From: Streptomyces rubrogriseus
Lineage (GTDB): Bacteria > Actinomycetota > Actinomycetes > Streptomycetales > Streptomycetaceae
Assembly: GCF_027947575.1 (NCBI RefSeq)
Contig: NZ_CP116256.1
Coordinates: 5,890,001 to 5,954,000, forward strand
Length of the DNA stretch: 64,000 nt
Direction: 5' to 3'
Positions within the stretch are counted from its first letter, which is position 1; each line of letters opens with the position of its first letter. This document shows positions 32,124-40,492 of the stretch, in pieces. The notes beneath the pieces are model-generated. The model made no database searches, was not told the origin of the DNA, and saw only the letters and a list, made by a program, of their open reading frames with translations. A program made the translations under genes and the position numbers.

Positions 32124-32813
32124 TCAAGGGGTGTCGTCCTGGTACTCGTCGAGGAGCCCCGCGTCGTACGCCAGCAGGGCGATCTGGACCCGGTTGTCGA
32201 GGTCGAGCCGGGCCAGGATGCGGGAGACGTGGGCCTTGACCGTGGCGACGCTCATGAAGAGGTGCGACGCGATGTCGGCGTTGGCCATGCCGCGGCCGAC
32301 CGCGACGGCGACCTCGCGCTCGCGGTCGTTGAGGGTGTCCACGCGGGCACGCGCGCGCGAGCGCCGCGCGAGCCGTGCGTCGGGGGCGGTACCGGCCGCC
32401 TGTTCCATCAGCCGCCGGGTCACGGCGGGCGACAGGACGGGGTCGCCGGCCGCGACCCTGCGCACCGCGTCGAGGATCTCCGCCGGCGGCGTGTCCTTGA
32501 GGACGAACCCGGCGGCTCCGGCGCGCAGGGCCCGCAGCACCTGTTCGTCGGCGTGGAAGGTGGTGAGCACGACGACCTGGGGCGCGTCCGGGCGGCTCAG
32601 CAGCCGTTCGGTGGCCGTGAGGCCGTCCGTCCCCGGCATCCGGATGTCCATGAGGAGGACGTCCGGGCGGGTGCGGTCGACCAGCGCCACGGCCTCGTCG
32701 CCGTCGGCGGCCTCGCCGACGATCTCCACGTCCTCGGCGCCGCCCAGCATGAGGGACAGCCCGGCCCGCACCAGCGGGTCGTCGTCGACGAGGAGCAGTC
32801 TGATCGCAGTCAT
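32124..32813 (-). CDS. NarL/LuxR-type response regulator
   Basis: 229 residues. Receiver domain with acidic pocket VDDD (~9-12), phosphoacceptor Asp56 in LLMDIRMPG, conserved Thr in TTF and Lys in LKD. C-terminal LuxR helix-turn-helix (LNDREREVAVAVGRGMANADIA ~162-185). A ~20-residue Arg-rich linker joins them. It lies 44 bp downstream of a histidine kinase on the same strand and is its cognate partner. Target genes are unknown. Confidence 0.95.
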   Translation of the reverse strand: MTAIRLLLVDDDPLVRAGLSLMLGGAEDVEIVGEAADGDEAVALVDRTRPDVLLMDIRMPGTDGLTATERLLSRPDAPQVVVLTTFHADEQVLRALRAGAAGFVLKDTPPAEILDAVRRVAAGDPVLSPAVTRRLMEQAAGTAPDARLARRSRARARVDTLNDREREVAVAVGRGMANADIASHLFMSVATVKAHVSRILARLDLDNRVQIALLAYDAGLLDEYQDDTP

Positions 32814-32857
32814 GCGTCATACGTAATCACGGTCGCCACCGGCCGCCCGGGGGTGGC

Positions 32858-34111
32858 TCAGCCCCACGGCAGCCTCGCCCGTACTTCGAAGCCGCCCCCC
32901 GGCGTCGGCCCGTGCTCCAGGGTGCCGCCCGCGAGCGTCGCCCGCTCGGTCAGCCCGATCAGCCCCTGCCCCGAACCGGGCACGTGGGGCACCTCGCCCC
33001 GGGGCGGGACGTTGCGCACCGACAGGGCCAGTCCGTCGCCCGGTGCCCCGGTGACCGAGACGGTGACCTCGGTGCCGGGCGCGTGCTTGCGCGCGTTGGT
33101 CAGCGCCTCCTGGGTGATGCGGTACGCGGTGCGGCCGACGGCGGCGGGGACGGCGCCGGGGTCGGGCACCCGCTCCGCGAGGGTGACCTTCATGCCGGCC
33201 TCCCGGGACTCGGCGACCAGCGCGTCGAGCGCCGCGAGCGTGGGCTGGGGACGGCCCGCGTCGTCGGACTCCCCGGCCCGCAGGACACCGATGATCTGCC
33301 GCAGGTCCTGGAGGGCCTCGTGCGCGCTCTCCCGGATGACGCCCGCCGCCCGCACGACCTCTTCCCGGGGCGCGTCGGGCCTGAACTCCAGGGCGCCCGC
33401 GTGCACGCTGAGCAGCGTCAGCCGGTGGGCGAGGACGTCGTGCATCTCGCGGGCGATGGCCTCGCGGGCCAGCCGCTGCGCCTGCTCGGCCCGCAGCCGC
33501 GCCTCGGCCTCGGCGTGCCGGGCCCGGTCGCGCAGGCTGAGCAGGAGCTGGCGCTTGGAGCGGACGAGCAGGCCCCAGCCGAGCACGGTGACCGCGAGCA
33601 GGACGGCGATGACGAGGGACGCCAGGAAGGGCAGGCCGGGTTCCGGGCGCATCCAGTAGTAGAACGGCGTCACGGCGAGACTCGCGCCGCCGATCCAGGC
33701 CGTGTACCGGAAGGGCCGGTGCACGGCGAGCGTGAACAGGGCGGCGAGGACGGCGCCGCCCGCGGTGGCCGAGACCAGGGAGACGGGCACCATGGCCACG
33801 GCGAGCCCGACCGGCCACCGCCGCCGGAGCCAGACGGCGGCACAGGCCAGGGCGCCGATCAGCTGGTCCGCGACGGCCATGGCGGGTGAGAGGTCCGGCT
33901 CCTGGTCCAGCGCGTCGGCGGCCAGCAGGCCGATGGTGACCGCGAGCAGGAAGCAGGCGAAGTCGACGACCCAGTCGCGTGCGGTGCGCCGGGGGCGGCC
34001 GCCGGGCCGCCGGGGTTGCGGGTACAGGTCCTCGACCAGCGCCGCCGGCAGTACCCAGCGCCGTTTGGCGAAGGCCGGGGGCACCGTGGTCCGCTCGTCA
34101 CTACTGTTCAC
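32858..34111 (-). CDS. membrane histidine kinase, NarL/DesK type
   Basis: 417 residues. About five to six transmembrane segments in the first 180 residues, with no large extracytoplasmic loop, so it may sense the membrane or a small molecule. Then a coiled-coil-like linker, HisKA_3 (AREMHDVLAHRLTLLSVHAG, His224) and HATPase (QEALTNARKHAP N-box, GQGLIGLTERA). The GTG at 34111 gives a normal N-terminus; upstream in-frame extension is shadow. Forms a two-component pair with the downstream regulator. Confidence 0.92.
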   Translation of the reverse strand: MNSSDERTTVPPAFAKRRWVLPAALVEDLYPQPRRPGGRPRRTARDWVVDFACFLLAVTIGLLAADALDQEPDLSPAMAVADQLIGALACAAVWLRRRWPVGLAVAMVPVSLVSATAGGAVLAALFTLAVHRPFRYTAWIGGASLAVTPFYYWMRPEPGLPFLASLVIAVLLAVTVLGWGLLVRSKRQLLLSLRDRARHAEAEARLRAEQAQRLAREAIAREMHDVLAHRLTLLSVHAGALEFRPDAPREEVVRAAGVIRESAHEALQDLRQIIGVLRAGESDDAGRPQPTLAALDALVAESREAGMKVTLAERVPDPGAVPAAVGRTAYRITQEALTNARKHAPGTEVTVSVTGAPGDGLALSVRNVPPRGEVPHVPGSGQGLIGLTERATLAGGTLEHGPTPGGGFEVRARLPWG

Positions 34112-34289
34112 AGTCGACAAATCTACGCAGGACTGACGCCGGGAACGGCCGGTCGCGCGGGACCGTCGACCAAAGTCGCACGGGCGGCGACTTTCGGCGC
34201 GCGGTCGGCACGCGAAGCAGCCTTCGGTCGGGCAGGCCTCGCCCCGCGGCCGATGCCGGCGGGCGCACCGCGGGGCGAGAGTCGGGATC

Positions 34290-34490
34290 ATGAAGCAATT
34301 GCTGGAGTTCCTGGGCCTGCTCGCCGTGCTCCAGGGCGTGATGGGCCTGGTGCACGAATTCACCGACTGGAACCTGGGGCTGGTTCGGCGGATCGGTTTC
34401 CTGGACGGCTACGAGGTCTACGCGAGCGTCGCGCTGCTGGCTCTCGGCGGCGCGCTGTTCGCCGCTGCCGAGAGCCGCGAATCCGGGTGA
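34290..34490 (+). CDS. small membrane protein, function unknown
   Basis: 66 residues with two hydrophobic segments (LLEFLGLLAVLQGVMGLVH and VYASVALLALGGALFAAA). Divergent from the histidine kinase. It could be an accessory of the two-component system, but nothing in the sequence shows this. The ATG has a G-rich upstream region (GCGAGAGTCGGGA). The 251 bp after it hold nothing I can name. Confidence 0.6.
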   Translation: MKQLLEFLGLLAVLQGVMGLVHEFTDWNLGLVRRIGFLDGYEVYASVALLALGGALFAAAESRESG

Positions 34491-34741
34491 GCCCGGCGGC
34501 AGGCCGACTCCGCGCGTACGCCGTCACCATCACCGCCTTCCGAGCCCTCAGCCGTACGGCGCGCAGACAGCTCTCCGGCATCCTCGGCAGACTGCTGCAA
34601 CCTCGACCGTGACCCACCGCCCGGGCCGCCAGGGGGCTTTGGCGCTCTGCCCTCGAGGCGCCCCGGTACGGACGGCGCGCCGCTCAGGTCGACGTCCGTT
34701 CACCGCCAGCACGGGCACGGCGGCCCGGCTGGGATGGACCC

Positions 34742-35518
34742 ATGAACACGCACACGCACACCAACCCACCCGCCCCCACCACCGCTCCGCTGACCGGCCG
34801 TACCGCCCTCGTGACCGGTGGCAGCCGTGGCATCGGCGCGGCGACCGCCCTGCGGCTGGCCCGGGAGGGCGCGGACGTGGCCCTCACCTACGTGAACGGC
34901 AAGGACGCGGCCGAGGACGTCGTAGGGGCCGTCGAGGCGCTGGGGCGCCGCGCGGTGGCCCTGCGGGCCGACGCCGCCGACGCGGAGGAGGCGGCGGGGG
35001 CGGTCGAGCGGGCCGCCACGGCGCTCGGCGGCGGCCTGGACGTGCTGGTCAACAACGTGGGCCTGGGCCTGCTCGGCCCGCTGGAGAGCCTCTCCCCCGC
35101 CGACGTCGACCGGCTGCTGGCGGTGAACGTCCGCGGCGTCTTCCTGGCCTCGCAGGCGGCCGCGGCCCGCATGACCGGGGGCGGGCGGATCATCACCGTC
35201 GGCACCTGCATGACCCAGCGGGTGCCGGGGCCCGGCGGGACGCTGTACGCGACGAGCAAGTCGGCGCTGATCGGGCTGACCAAGGCGCTGGCCCGGGAAC
35301 TGGGCCCGCGCGGGATCACGGCGAACATCGTGCACCCGGGGCCGATCGACACCGACATGAACCCGGCGGACGGCCCGTACGCGGACGGACAGGCGGCGAT
35401 GACGGCGCTGGGCCGCTTCGGCACGGCCGACGAGGTGGCGTCGACGGTGGCGTACCTGGCGACCGCCACGTACGTCACCGGCGCGGAGTTCGCGGTCGAC
35501 GGCGGCCACGCGGCGTAG
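34742..35518 (+). CDS. short-chain dehydrogenase/reductase
   Basis: 258-residue classical SDR: cofactor motif TGGSRGIGAAT, NNVG, catalytic tetrad with Tyr and Lys in YATSKSAL (YxxxK), and PGPIDTDMNP. A His/Thr/Pro-rich tail of 20 residues precedes the fold. The active-site Ser position reads GTCMTQRV, with Thr rather than Ser in the usual spot; the enzyme may still act. Substrate unknown (3-oxoacyl-ACP reductase-like by motif). It stands alone, convergent with allantoicase across a strong terminator. Confidence 0.88.
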   Translation: MNTHTHTNPPAPTTAPLTGRTALVTGGSRGIGAATALRLAREGADVALTYVNGKDAAEDVVGAVEALGRRAVALRADAADAEEAAGAVERAATALGGGLDVLVNNVGLGLLGPLESLSPADVDRLLAVNVRGVFLASQAAAARMTGGGRIITVGTCMTQRVPGPGGTLYATSKSALIGLTKALARELGPRGITANIVHPGPIDTDMNPADGPYADGQAAMTALGRFGTADEVASTVAYLATATYVTGAEFAVDGGHAA

Positions 35519-35535
35519 CCGTCCCCGCGAGTACG

Positions 35536-35575
35536 CGCGGGGCGCACCGGTGCTGTCCTGCCGGTGCGCCCCGCG
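35536..35575. terminator. bidirectional hairpin terminator between SDR and allantoicase
   Basis: Perfect 15-bp stem (CGCGGGGCGCACCGG with CCGGTGCGCCCCGCG) around a 10-nt loop, in the 76-bp convergent gap. It should stop transcription from both sides. Confidence 0.88.
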
Positions 35576-35594
35576 GGTTCGGTGTGGCGGCGGG

Positions 35595-36725
35595 TCAGCC
35601 GCCCAGTTCCTGGTGGCGGGCGGCGAGGTGGGCCGCGCCGTCCTCGGTCAGGGAGCCGAACAGGCGCAGCCGGGAGATGCCGCCGTCGGGGAAGATGTCC
35701 ACGCGCGCGTGGGTGCCGACGGCCGCCTCCGGCAGGACGAAGCGGTGGTTGGTGTCGGGCTGCATCCGGGTGCGCGGGAGCACCTCGCGCCACTCACCCT
35801 CCTCGCCGTCCTTCACCGACACCGACGCCCAGCCGGCGCTGTTGCCCTTCAGGTACGCCGTGTCGATCTCGATCGCGCGGATCTGCGAGCGGTCCACCAG
35901 GCGGTACTGGATCCAGTCGTTGCCCCGGTCGCGGCGGCGGCGGGTTTCCCAGCCGTCGTCCATCTTGCGGGAGCGGCCCGGCTGGATGGTGTTGGTGGCC
36001 GGCGAGTAGAAGAGGTTGGAGGCGTCCTCGACCTGGCCGCCGTTCTCCAGGGCGACCGCGTCGAAGGTGCCCAGCGCGGTGAGCCAGGCGGGGTCCGGGA
36101 CGACCTCGCCGTACACGCGCAGACGGGCGATGCCGCCGTCGGGGTGCTGCTTGAGGCGCAGGTGCGTGAAGCGCTGCTCGGCCGAGACCGCGAAGCCGTT
36201 GGCCGCGTGGCCGCCGACCGGGGTGCGCGGGACGAGGGTCGTCCACTTCACGTCGTCGGCGAGCAGTTCCTCCGGGGAGGGGGAGCCCGCGACCGAGGCG
36301 CCCTCGACGGAGACGGCCTGCGGGTAGTTGCCGCGGAAGTGGGCGGTGTCGACGACGATGCCGCGGATCACGCCGGGGGCGCCGAGGCGGATCAGCGCCC
36401 AGTCGTGGTCCTCCTCGGTGGGCCAGGGCTGCTCGGCCGAGACACCGCGGCGCCGGCGGGTCTCCCAGCCGTCCATGACCTTGCCCTTGTGCCCGAAGTG
36501 CTCGGGGTCGAACTCGGCGGGCTCGGGCACCAGCAGGTTCTCGCGCTGGGCGAAGAACTCGTCGTTGGCGGCGACGACACCCGCGCCGAGCTGCCGGTCG
36601 GCAAGGTTGGCGTACTGGGTGAAGGGGAGGTCGGCGGTGCGGTAGTCCGCGTACGGGTCGCCGCCTCCGTAGGGCTGGGCGTCGCCGGTGAAGCTGGCCA
36701 ACGAGGTGTTCTGCTGGGCCGTCAC
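35595..36725 (-). CDS. alc: allantoicase
   Basis: 376 residues, converting allantoate to ureidoglycolate and urea in purine degradation. Two homologous beta-sandwich repeats are evident, each with the signature MDGWETRRRR (about 93 and 263) followed by a DWALIRLG/DWIQYRLV strand. Length is normal for the family. The GTG at 36725 begins VTAQQNTSLASFTG; a CTG six bases... upstream would put the ribosome site closer, so the exact start is not certain. It lies 64 bp downstream of allantoinase on the same strand and forms an operon with it. Confidence 0.95.
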   Translation of the reverse strand: MTAQQNTSLASFTGDAQPYGGGDPYADYRTADLPFTQYANLADRQLGAGVVAANDEFFAQRENLLVPEPAEFDPEHFGHKGKVMDGWETRRRRGVSAEQPWPTEEDHDWALIRLGAPGVIRGIVVDTAHFRGNYPQAVSVEGASVAGSPSPEELLADDVKWTTLVPRTPVGGHAANGFAVSAEQRFTHLRLKQHPDGGIARLRVYGEVVPDPAWLTALGTFDAVALENGGQVEDASNLFYSPATNTIQPGRSRKMDDGWETRRRRDRGNDWIQYRLVDRSQIRAIEIDTAYLKGNSAGWASVSVKDGEEGEWREVLPRTRMQPDTNHRFVLPEAAVGTHARVDIFPDGGISRLRLFGSLTEDGAAHLAARHQELGG

Positions 36726-36789
36726 GGTGATCAGGTGTTCCTTTCGGGGCTGTTCGGGGGGTACTGGGTTCAGGGAGTGTCCGGGCACG

Positions 36790-38127
36790 TCAGGCCCGGT
36801 CGAGGAGCTGTCCCTTCGGGTCGGTGAACGCGCCGTCCGCCACGATGCGCTCACCGCGCAGCCAGGTGGACTTCACGACGCCGTACAGGGTCTTGCCCGC
36901 GTACGCGGTGACGCGGTTGCGGTGCTGGAGGGCGGCCGGGTCGACGGTGAAGGTCTCGTCCGGGGCCAGCACGGCGAAGTCCGCGTCGTGGCCCGGCGCG
37001 ATGGCGCCCTTGCGCGTGTCGAGCCCCACCAGGGCGGCCGTACGCTCCGACATCCAGCGCACGACGTCCTCCAGGCCGTGGCCGCGCTCGCGGGCCGAGG
37101 TCCACATGGCCGGCAGGCTGAGCTGGAGTCCGGCGATGCCGCCCCAGGCGGTGGCGAAGTCGTCGGTCTTGAGGTCGGCGGTGGACGGGGAGTGGTCGGT
37201 GACGACGCAGTCGATCGTGCCGTCCGCCAGCGCCTGCCAGAGCAGGTCCTGGTTGGCGGCCTCGCGGATCGGCGGGCAGCACTTGAACTCGCTGGCGCCG
37301 TCCGGCACTTCCTCGGCGGTGAGGGTGAGGTAGTGCGGGCAGGTCTCGACCGTCACCTGTACGCCGTCGGCGCGGGCCTCGGCGATCAGCGGCAGGGCGT
37401 CGCTGGAGGACAGGTGCAGCACGTGCACCCGCGCGTTGAACCGCTTGGCCTGCGCGAGCAGGGTCGCGATCGCGGTGTCCTCGGCGTCGCGCGGGCGGCT
37501 GGCGAGGAAGTGGGTGTACTTGGGGCCGCCCTGCTGCGGGGCGGCGGCCAGGTGGTGCGGGTCCTCGGCGTGCACGATCAGCAGGCCGTCGAAGGCGGCG
37601 ATCTCCGCCAGCGACCGGGCGAGCTGCTCCTGGTCGAGGTGCGGGAACTCGTCCACGCCCGACGGCGACAGGAAGGCCTTGAAGCCGAAGACCCCGGCCT
37701 CGTGCAGCGGGCGCAGGTCCTTGACGTTGTCCGGGAGGGCGCCGCCCCAGAAGCCGACGTCGATGTGGGCCTTGTCCGCGGCCACCTCGCGCTTGGTGCG
37801 CAGGTTGTCGACCGTGGTGGTCGGCGGGATGGAGTTGAGCGGCATGTCGACGAGGGTGGTGATGCCGCCGGCGGCCGCGGCGCGGGTGGCGGTCCAGAAG
37901 CCCTCCCACTCGGTGCGTCCGGGGTCGTTCACGTGCACGTGGGTGTCGACCAGGCCGGGCAGGACGACGTGGTCGCCCACGTCCTCGAGCCGGGCGCCCG
38001 CCGGGACGGGGGCGTCGTACGGCAGCACGGCCGTGATCTTCTCCCCGGTGACCGCGACGGACGCGGCGCGGGTCCCCTCGGGAGTGATGACGCGCGTCGA
38101 GCGCAGCACCAGTTCAGCTTCGGACAC
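36790..38127 (-). CDS. allB: allantoinase
   Basis: 445-residue cyclic amidohydrolase opening the hydantoin ring of allantoin. Metal-binding HVHVND after [10 protein letters not shown] (~58), carboxylated Lys in FGFKAFLSP (~147), VHAEDPHH and VHVLHLSS (His ligands) and VVTDHSPS (Asp). The GTG at 38127 follows AGAAGGGGA and gives the normal N-terminus. First gene of an allantoinase-allantoicase operon reading away from an IclR-family regulator; the intergenic region holds two palindromes, so AllR-type repression is likely. Confidence 0.95.
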   Translation of the reverse strand: MSEAELVLRSTRVITPEGTRAASVAVTGEKITAVLPYDAPVPAGARLEDVGDHVVLPGLVDTHVHVNDPGRTEWEGFWTATRAAAAGGITTLVDMPLNSIPPTTTVDNLRTKREVAADKAHIDVGFWGGALPDNVKDLRPLHEAGVFGFKAFLSPSGVDEFPHLDQEQLARSLAEIAAFDGLLIVHAEDPHHLAAAPQQGGPKYTHFLASRPRDAEDTAIATLLAQAKRFNARVHVLHLSSSDALPLIAEARADGVQVTVETCPHYLTLTAEEVPDGASEFKCCPPIREAANQDLLWQALADGTIDCVVTDHSPSTADLKTDDFATAWGGIAGLQLSLPAMWTSARERGHGLEDVVRWMSERTAALVGLDTRKGAIAPGHDADFAVLAPDETFTVDPAALQHRNRVTAYAGKTLYGVVKSTWLRGERIVADGAFTDPKGQLLDRA

Positions 38128-38173
38128 CCGGATCCCCTTCTCTGCCTGTACTTGTCTGCCTCTGCCGTCGAAT

Positions 38174-38190
38174 TTCAACGTTCTGTTGAA
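38174..38190. promoter_or_regulatory. palindrome TTCAAC-N5-GTTGAA upstream of allantoinase
   Basis: TTCAACGTTCTGTTGAA, perfect 6-bp arms, 47-63 bp before the allantoinase start. A similar but imperfect element (ATCAAC-N5-ATTGAA) lies before malate synthase at 40357. Probable IclR-family operator. Confidence 0.6.
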
Positions 38191-38267
38191 GGAGTCTTCA
38201 CTCCCACTCCGAGGCCGTCAAGAGGCACCCTTTGTGACGGCATGCCCAATGACCCCGCTCTGGACGT

Positions 38268-38282
38268 TTCCACAAAGCGGAA
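38268..38282. promoter_or_regulatory. palindromic motif TTCCACAAAGCGGAA upstream of the IclR gene
   Basis: TTCC and GGAA arms around a 7-nt centre. The same pattern, TTCCACGATGAGGAA, occurs before malate synthase at 40375 (11 of 15 bases identical). Candidate AllR operator linking the two promoters. Confidence 0.6.
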
Positions 38283-38382
38283 TTAGAATTCCAGCAAGCA
38301 GAACGTAGCTACGTACAAGCCGGTAGTCAACCGGGTGCCGGGTACGCTTCTTTCCTCCCGCCAGCCTCGAAAGGAACGTGCC

Positions 38383-39195
38383 GTGCCGACGTCCAGCGCC
38401 AGCACCACCGACTCCGCCAGGTCCGCCACCGGTGGCGTCCAGTCCCTGGAGCGCGCCTTCGACCTGCTCGAACGGATGGCGGACGCGGGGGGCGAGGTCG
38501 GCCTGAGCGAGCTCTCGGCCAGCAGCGGGCTGCCGCTGCCGACCATCCACCGCCTGATGCGCACGCTCGTGGCCTGCGGGTACGTACGTCAGCAGCCCAA
38601 CCGCCGCTACGCACTCGGCCCCCGCCTGATCCGCCTGGGCGAGTCCGCCTCCCGGCTGCTGGGCACCTGGGCCCGCCCGCACCTGGCCCGCCTGGTCGAG
38701 GAGACCGGCGAGACGGCGAACATGGCCCTGCTCGACGGGGACGAGATCGTGTACGTCGCCCAGGTGCCGTCCAAGCACTCCATGCGCATGTTCACCGAGG
38801 TCGGGCGGCGCGTCCTGCCGCACTCCACGGGTGTCGGCAAGGCGCTGCTCGCGAGCTTCCCGGCGGACGAGGTGCGGGCCCTGCTGGGCCGTACCGGCAT
38901 GCCGGCCGCGACCGACAAGACCATCACCACGCCGGACGGGTTCATCGCGGCGCTCGAGGACGTGCGGCGCCAGGGCTACGCGATCGACGACAACGAGCAG
39001 GAGATCGGCGTCCGGTGCCTGGCCGTCCCGGTGCCGGACTCCCCCACCGCCGCGGCCATCTCGATCTCCGGCCCCGCGGGCCGCGTCACCGAGGCCGCGA
39101 CCGACCGGATCGTGCCCCTGCTCCAGCAGGTGGCGGCGGAGCTGTCCGAGGCCCTGCTGACCTCGAACGGCTCGAACGGCAACCCGGCCGCCTGA
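38383..39195 (+). CDS. allR: IclR-family regulator, AllR-like
   Basis: 270 residues. N-terminal winged helix (VQSLERAFDLLERMAD, LSELSASSGLPLPTIHRLMRTL) and C-terminal IclR effector domain (MFTEVGRRVLPHSTGVGKALLA, then EIGVRCLAVPV). Known relatives in Streptomyces repress allantoin catabolism and respond to allantoin or glyoxylate products. The GTG at 38383 has AAAGGAA about 7 nt before it; the longer open frame from 38335 lacks this. Divergent from the allantoinase operon and upstream of malate synthase, which consumes the glyoxylate product. Confidence 0.93.
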   Translation: MPTSSASTTDSARSATGGVQSLERAFDLLERMADAGGEVGLSELSASSGLPLPTIHRLMRTLVACGYVRQQPNRRYALGPRLIRLGESASRLLGTWARPHLARLVEETGETANMALLDGDEIVYVAQVPSKHSMRMFTEVGRRVLPHSTGVGKALLASFPADEVRALLGRTGMPAATDKTITTPDGFIAALEDVRRQGYAIDDNEQEIGVRCLAVPVPDSPTAAAISISGPAGRVTEAATDRIVPLLQQVAAELSEALLTSNGSNGNPAA

Positions 39196-39216
39196 GGCGG
39201 CCCGCCCGTCACGGGG

Positions 39217-39504
39217 TCAGCGACGCGGCGGGTCCCCGAAGAGCTCCACGGCGTGACGGACCTCCGTCAGTCCCGGCGCGAGGGCGCTGACGGAGCCGAT
39301 CGCGCCCGCGACCAGCAGCAGGGAGCGGCGCAGTCGCGGCACCTCGGGGACGCCGTGACCCACCATCGCCGCGAGGTCGGCCAGTTCGTCCTCCGCGATC
39401 TGGCGGTCCGGGAAGTCGGCGGGCAGCAGCGCGAGTTGGCGGCGCAACCGCGACACCGCGGTTCGCAGCGCCACCACCCTCACGTCCTCGTCGCCGACGG
39501 TCAC
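39217..39504 (-). CDS. small conserved hypothetical protein
   Basis: 95 residues, mostly helical by appearance (VVALRTAVSRLRRQLALLPADFP, then EDELADLAAMVGHG and a hydrophobic helix RRSLLLVAGAIGSVSALAPGL). No domain recognised beyond likeness to short actinobacterial proteins of unknown function. The GTG at 39504 with AGAGG just upstream is preferred; the longer open frame upstream lies antisense to the next gene and is discounted. Convergent with the IclR gene, 21 bp away. Confidence 0.6.
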   Translation of the reverse strand: MTVGDEDVRVVALRTAVSRLRRQLALLPADFPDRQIAEDELADLAAMVGHGVPEVPRLRRSLLLVAGAIGSVSALAPGLTEVRHAVELFGDPPRR

Positions 39505-39684
39505 GTGCCTCTGCCCCAAGCTCCGCAACACAGCCCTCCCCCTAGCACTCCGTTGTGCGCGGGCCAGTAAACGCCACCGCGCACCGGACGCGCCACCGCG
39601 CGGACCGAAATTCAGCCTCCGGAAAGTCTCCGGAAATCCCCCGCACGCCGGGGCGTTTGGCGGCCGGTCAGGTATGCAGGAGCC

Positions 39685-40308
39685 ATGACCGACAACGAGA
39701 CCCCGGCAGAAGACCAGGTGGGCGACCGGGTGGCGGGGCTGCTGCTGGCCGCCGGGGGCGGCAGGCGGCTCGGCGGCCGCCCCAAGGCACTGCTCGAACA
39801 TCGCGGACATCCACTCGTCGAACACGCGGTCGAAACGCTCCGCACGGCCGGCTGCGCCCGCGTGCACGTCGTCCTGGGGGCGCGCGCCGCGGACGTACGC
39901 GCGCGGGCCGCACTCGACGGCTGCGTCCTAGTGGGCAACCCCGACTGGGAGCAGGGCATGGGGTCGTCACTGCGCGCCGGGCTCGGCTCACTGGCCGGAA
40001 CCGGGGCGCGGGCGGCGCTGGTCGCCCTGGTGGACCAGCCCGGCATCGGGGCGGAGGCGACGGCCCGGGTGCGCGCCGGATTCCGGGACGAGACGTCGCT
40101 GGCCTCGGCGGCGTACGCGGGCGTGCGCGGGCATCCCGTACTGCTCGGCGCCGCGCACTGGGCGGGCGTCGCGGCGACCGCCACCGGGGACCGGGGTGCC
40201 CGCGCCTATCTGAGGGAACACGAGGCGGAGATCGCCCTCGTCGAGTGCGGGGACGTGGCGCGGCCGTACGACATCGACACCGAGGCGGACCTGGTCCACC
40301 TTGAGTGA
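39685..40308 (+). CDS. MobA-like nucleotidyltransferase (molybdenum cofactor cytidylyltransferase type)
   Basis: 207 residues of the NTP_transf_3 fold: nucleotide-binding [19 protein letters not shown] at 19-37, GNPDWEQGMGSSLRAGL (~98) and VALVDQPGI (metal Asp). Relatives (MocA) attach CMP to molybdopterin for xanthine-dehydrogenase-type enzymes. Its place among purine-degradation genes suggests maturation of a xanthine dehydrogenase encoded elsewhere. That role is inferred; MobA-type guanylyl transfer is the alternative. Confidence 0.85.
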   Translation: MTDNETPAEDQVGDRVAGLLLAAGGGRRLGGRPKALLEHRGHPLVEHAVETLRTAGCARVHVVLGARAADVRARAALDGCVLVGNPDWEQGMGSSLRAGLGSLAGTGARAALVALVDQPGIGAEATARVRAGFRDETSLASAAYAGVRGHPVLLGAAHWAGVAATATGDRGARAYLREHEAEIALVECGDVARPYDIDTEADLVHLE

Positions 40309-40356
40309 GCGAGGTGGCACCGAGCGCCACCTTGCCTCGACCCGGAGAATCTCGAC

Positions 40357-40389
40357 ATCAACAAACCATTGAAGTTCCACGATGAGGAA
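40357..40389. promoter_or_regulatory. paired IclR-type palindromes in the malate synthase promoter
   Basis: ATCAACAAACCATTGAA (40357-40373) is followed after one base by TTCCACGATGAGGAA (40375-40389). Both resemble the two separate elements in the allantoinase/allR gap. The region about 105-135 bp before the malate synthase start is a natural operator position. Confidence 0.6.
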
Positions 40390-40492
40390 ACTACTATCCA
40401 CTGACCAGAAGCACTCCGCTGCACGGCGAGTGCGTAATGCCCCATACGCACCCTCTGGCACCCGGTGCCACCGCTGAAGGAAGTGACAGCTC

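Noticed and set aside
39505..39867. N-terminal extension of the small hypothetical gene to 216 codons
   Set aside because: The extra part is antisense to the MobA-like gene and its start; GTG 39504 has its own ribosome site.
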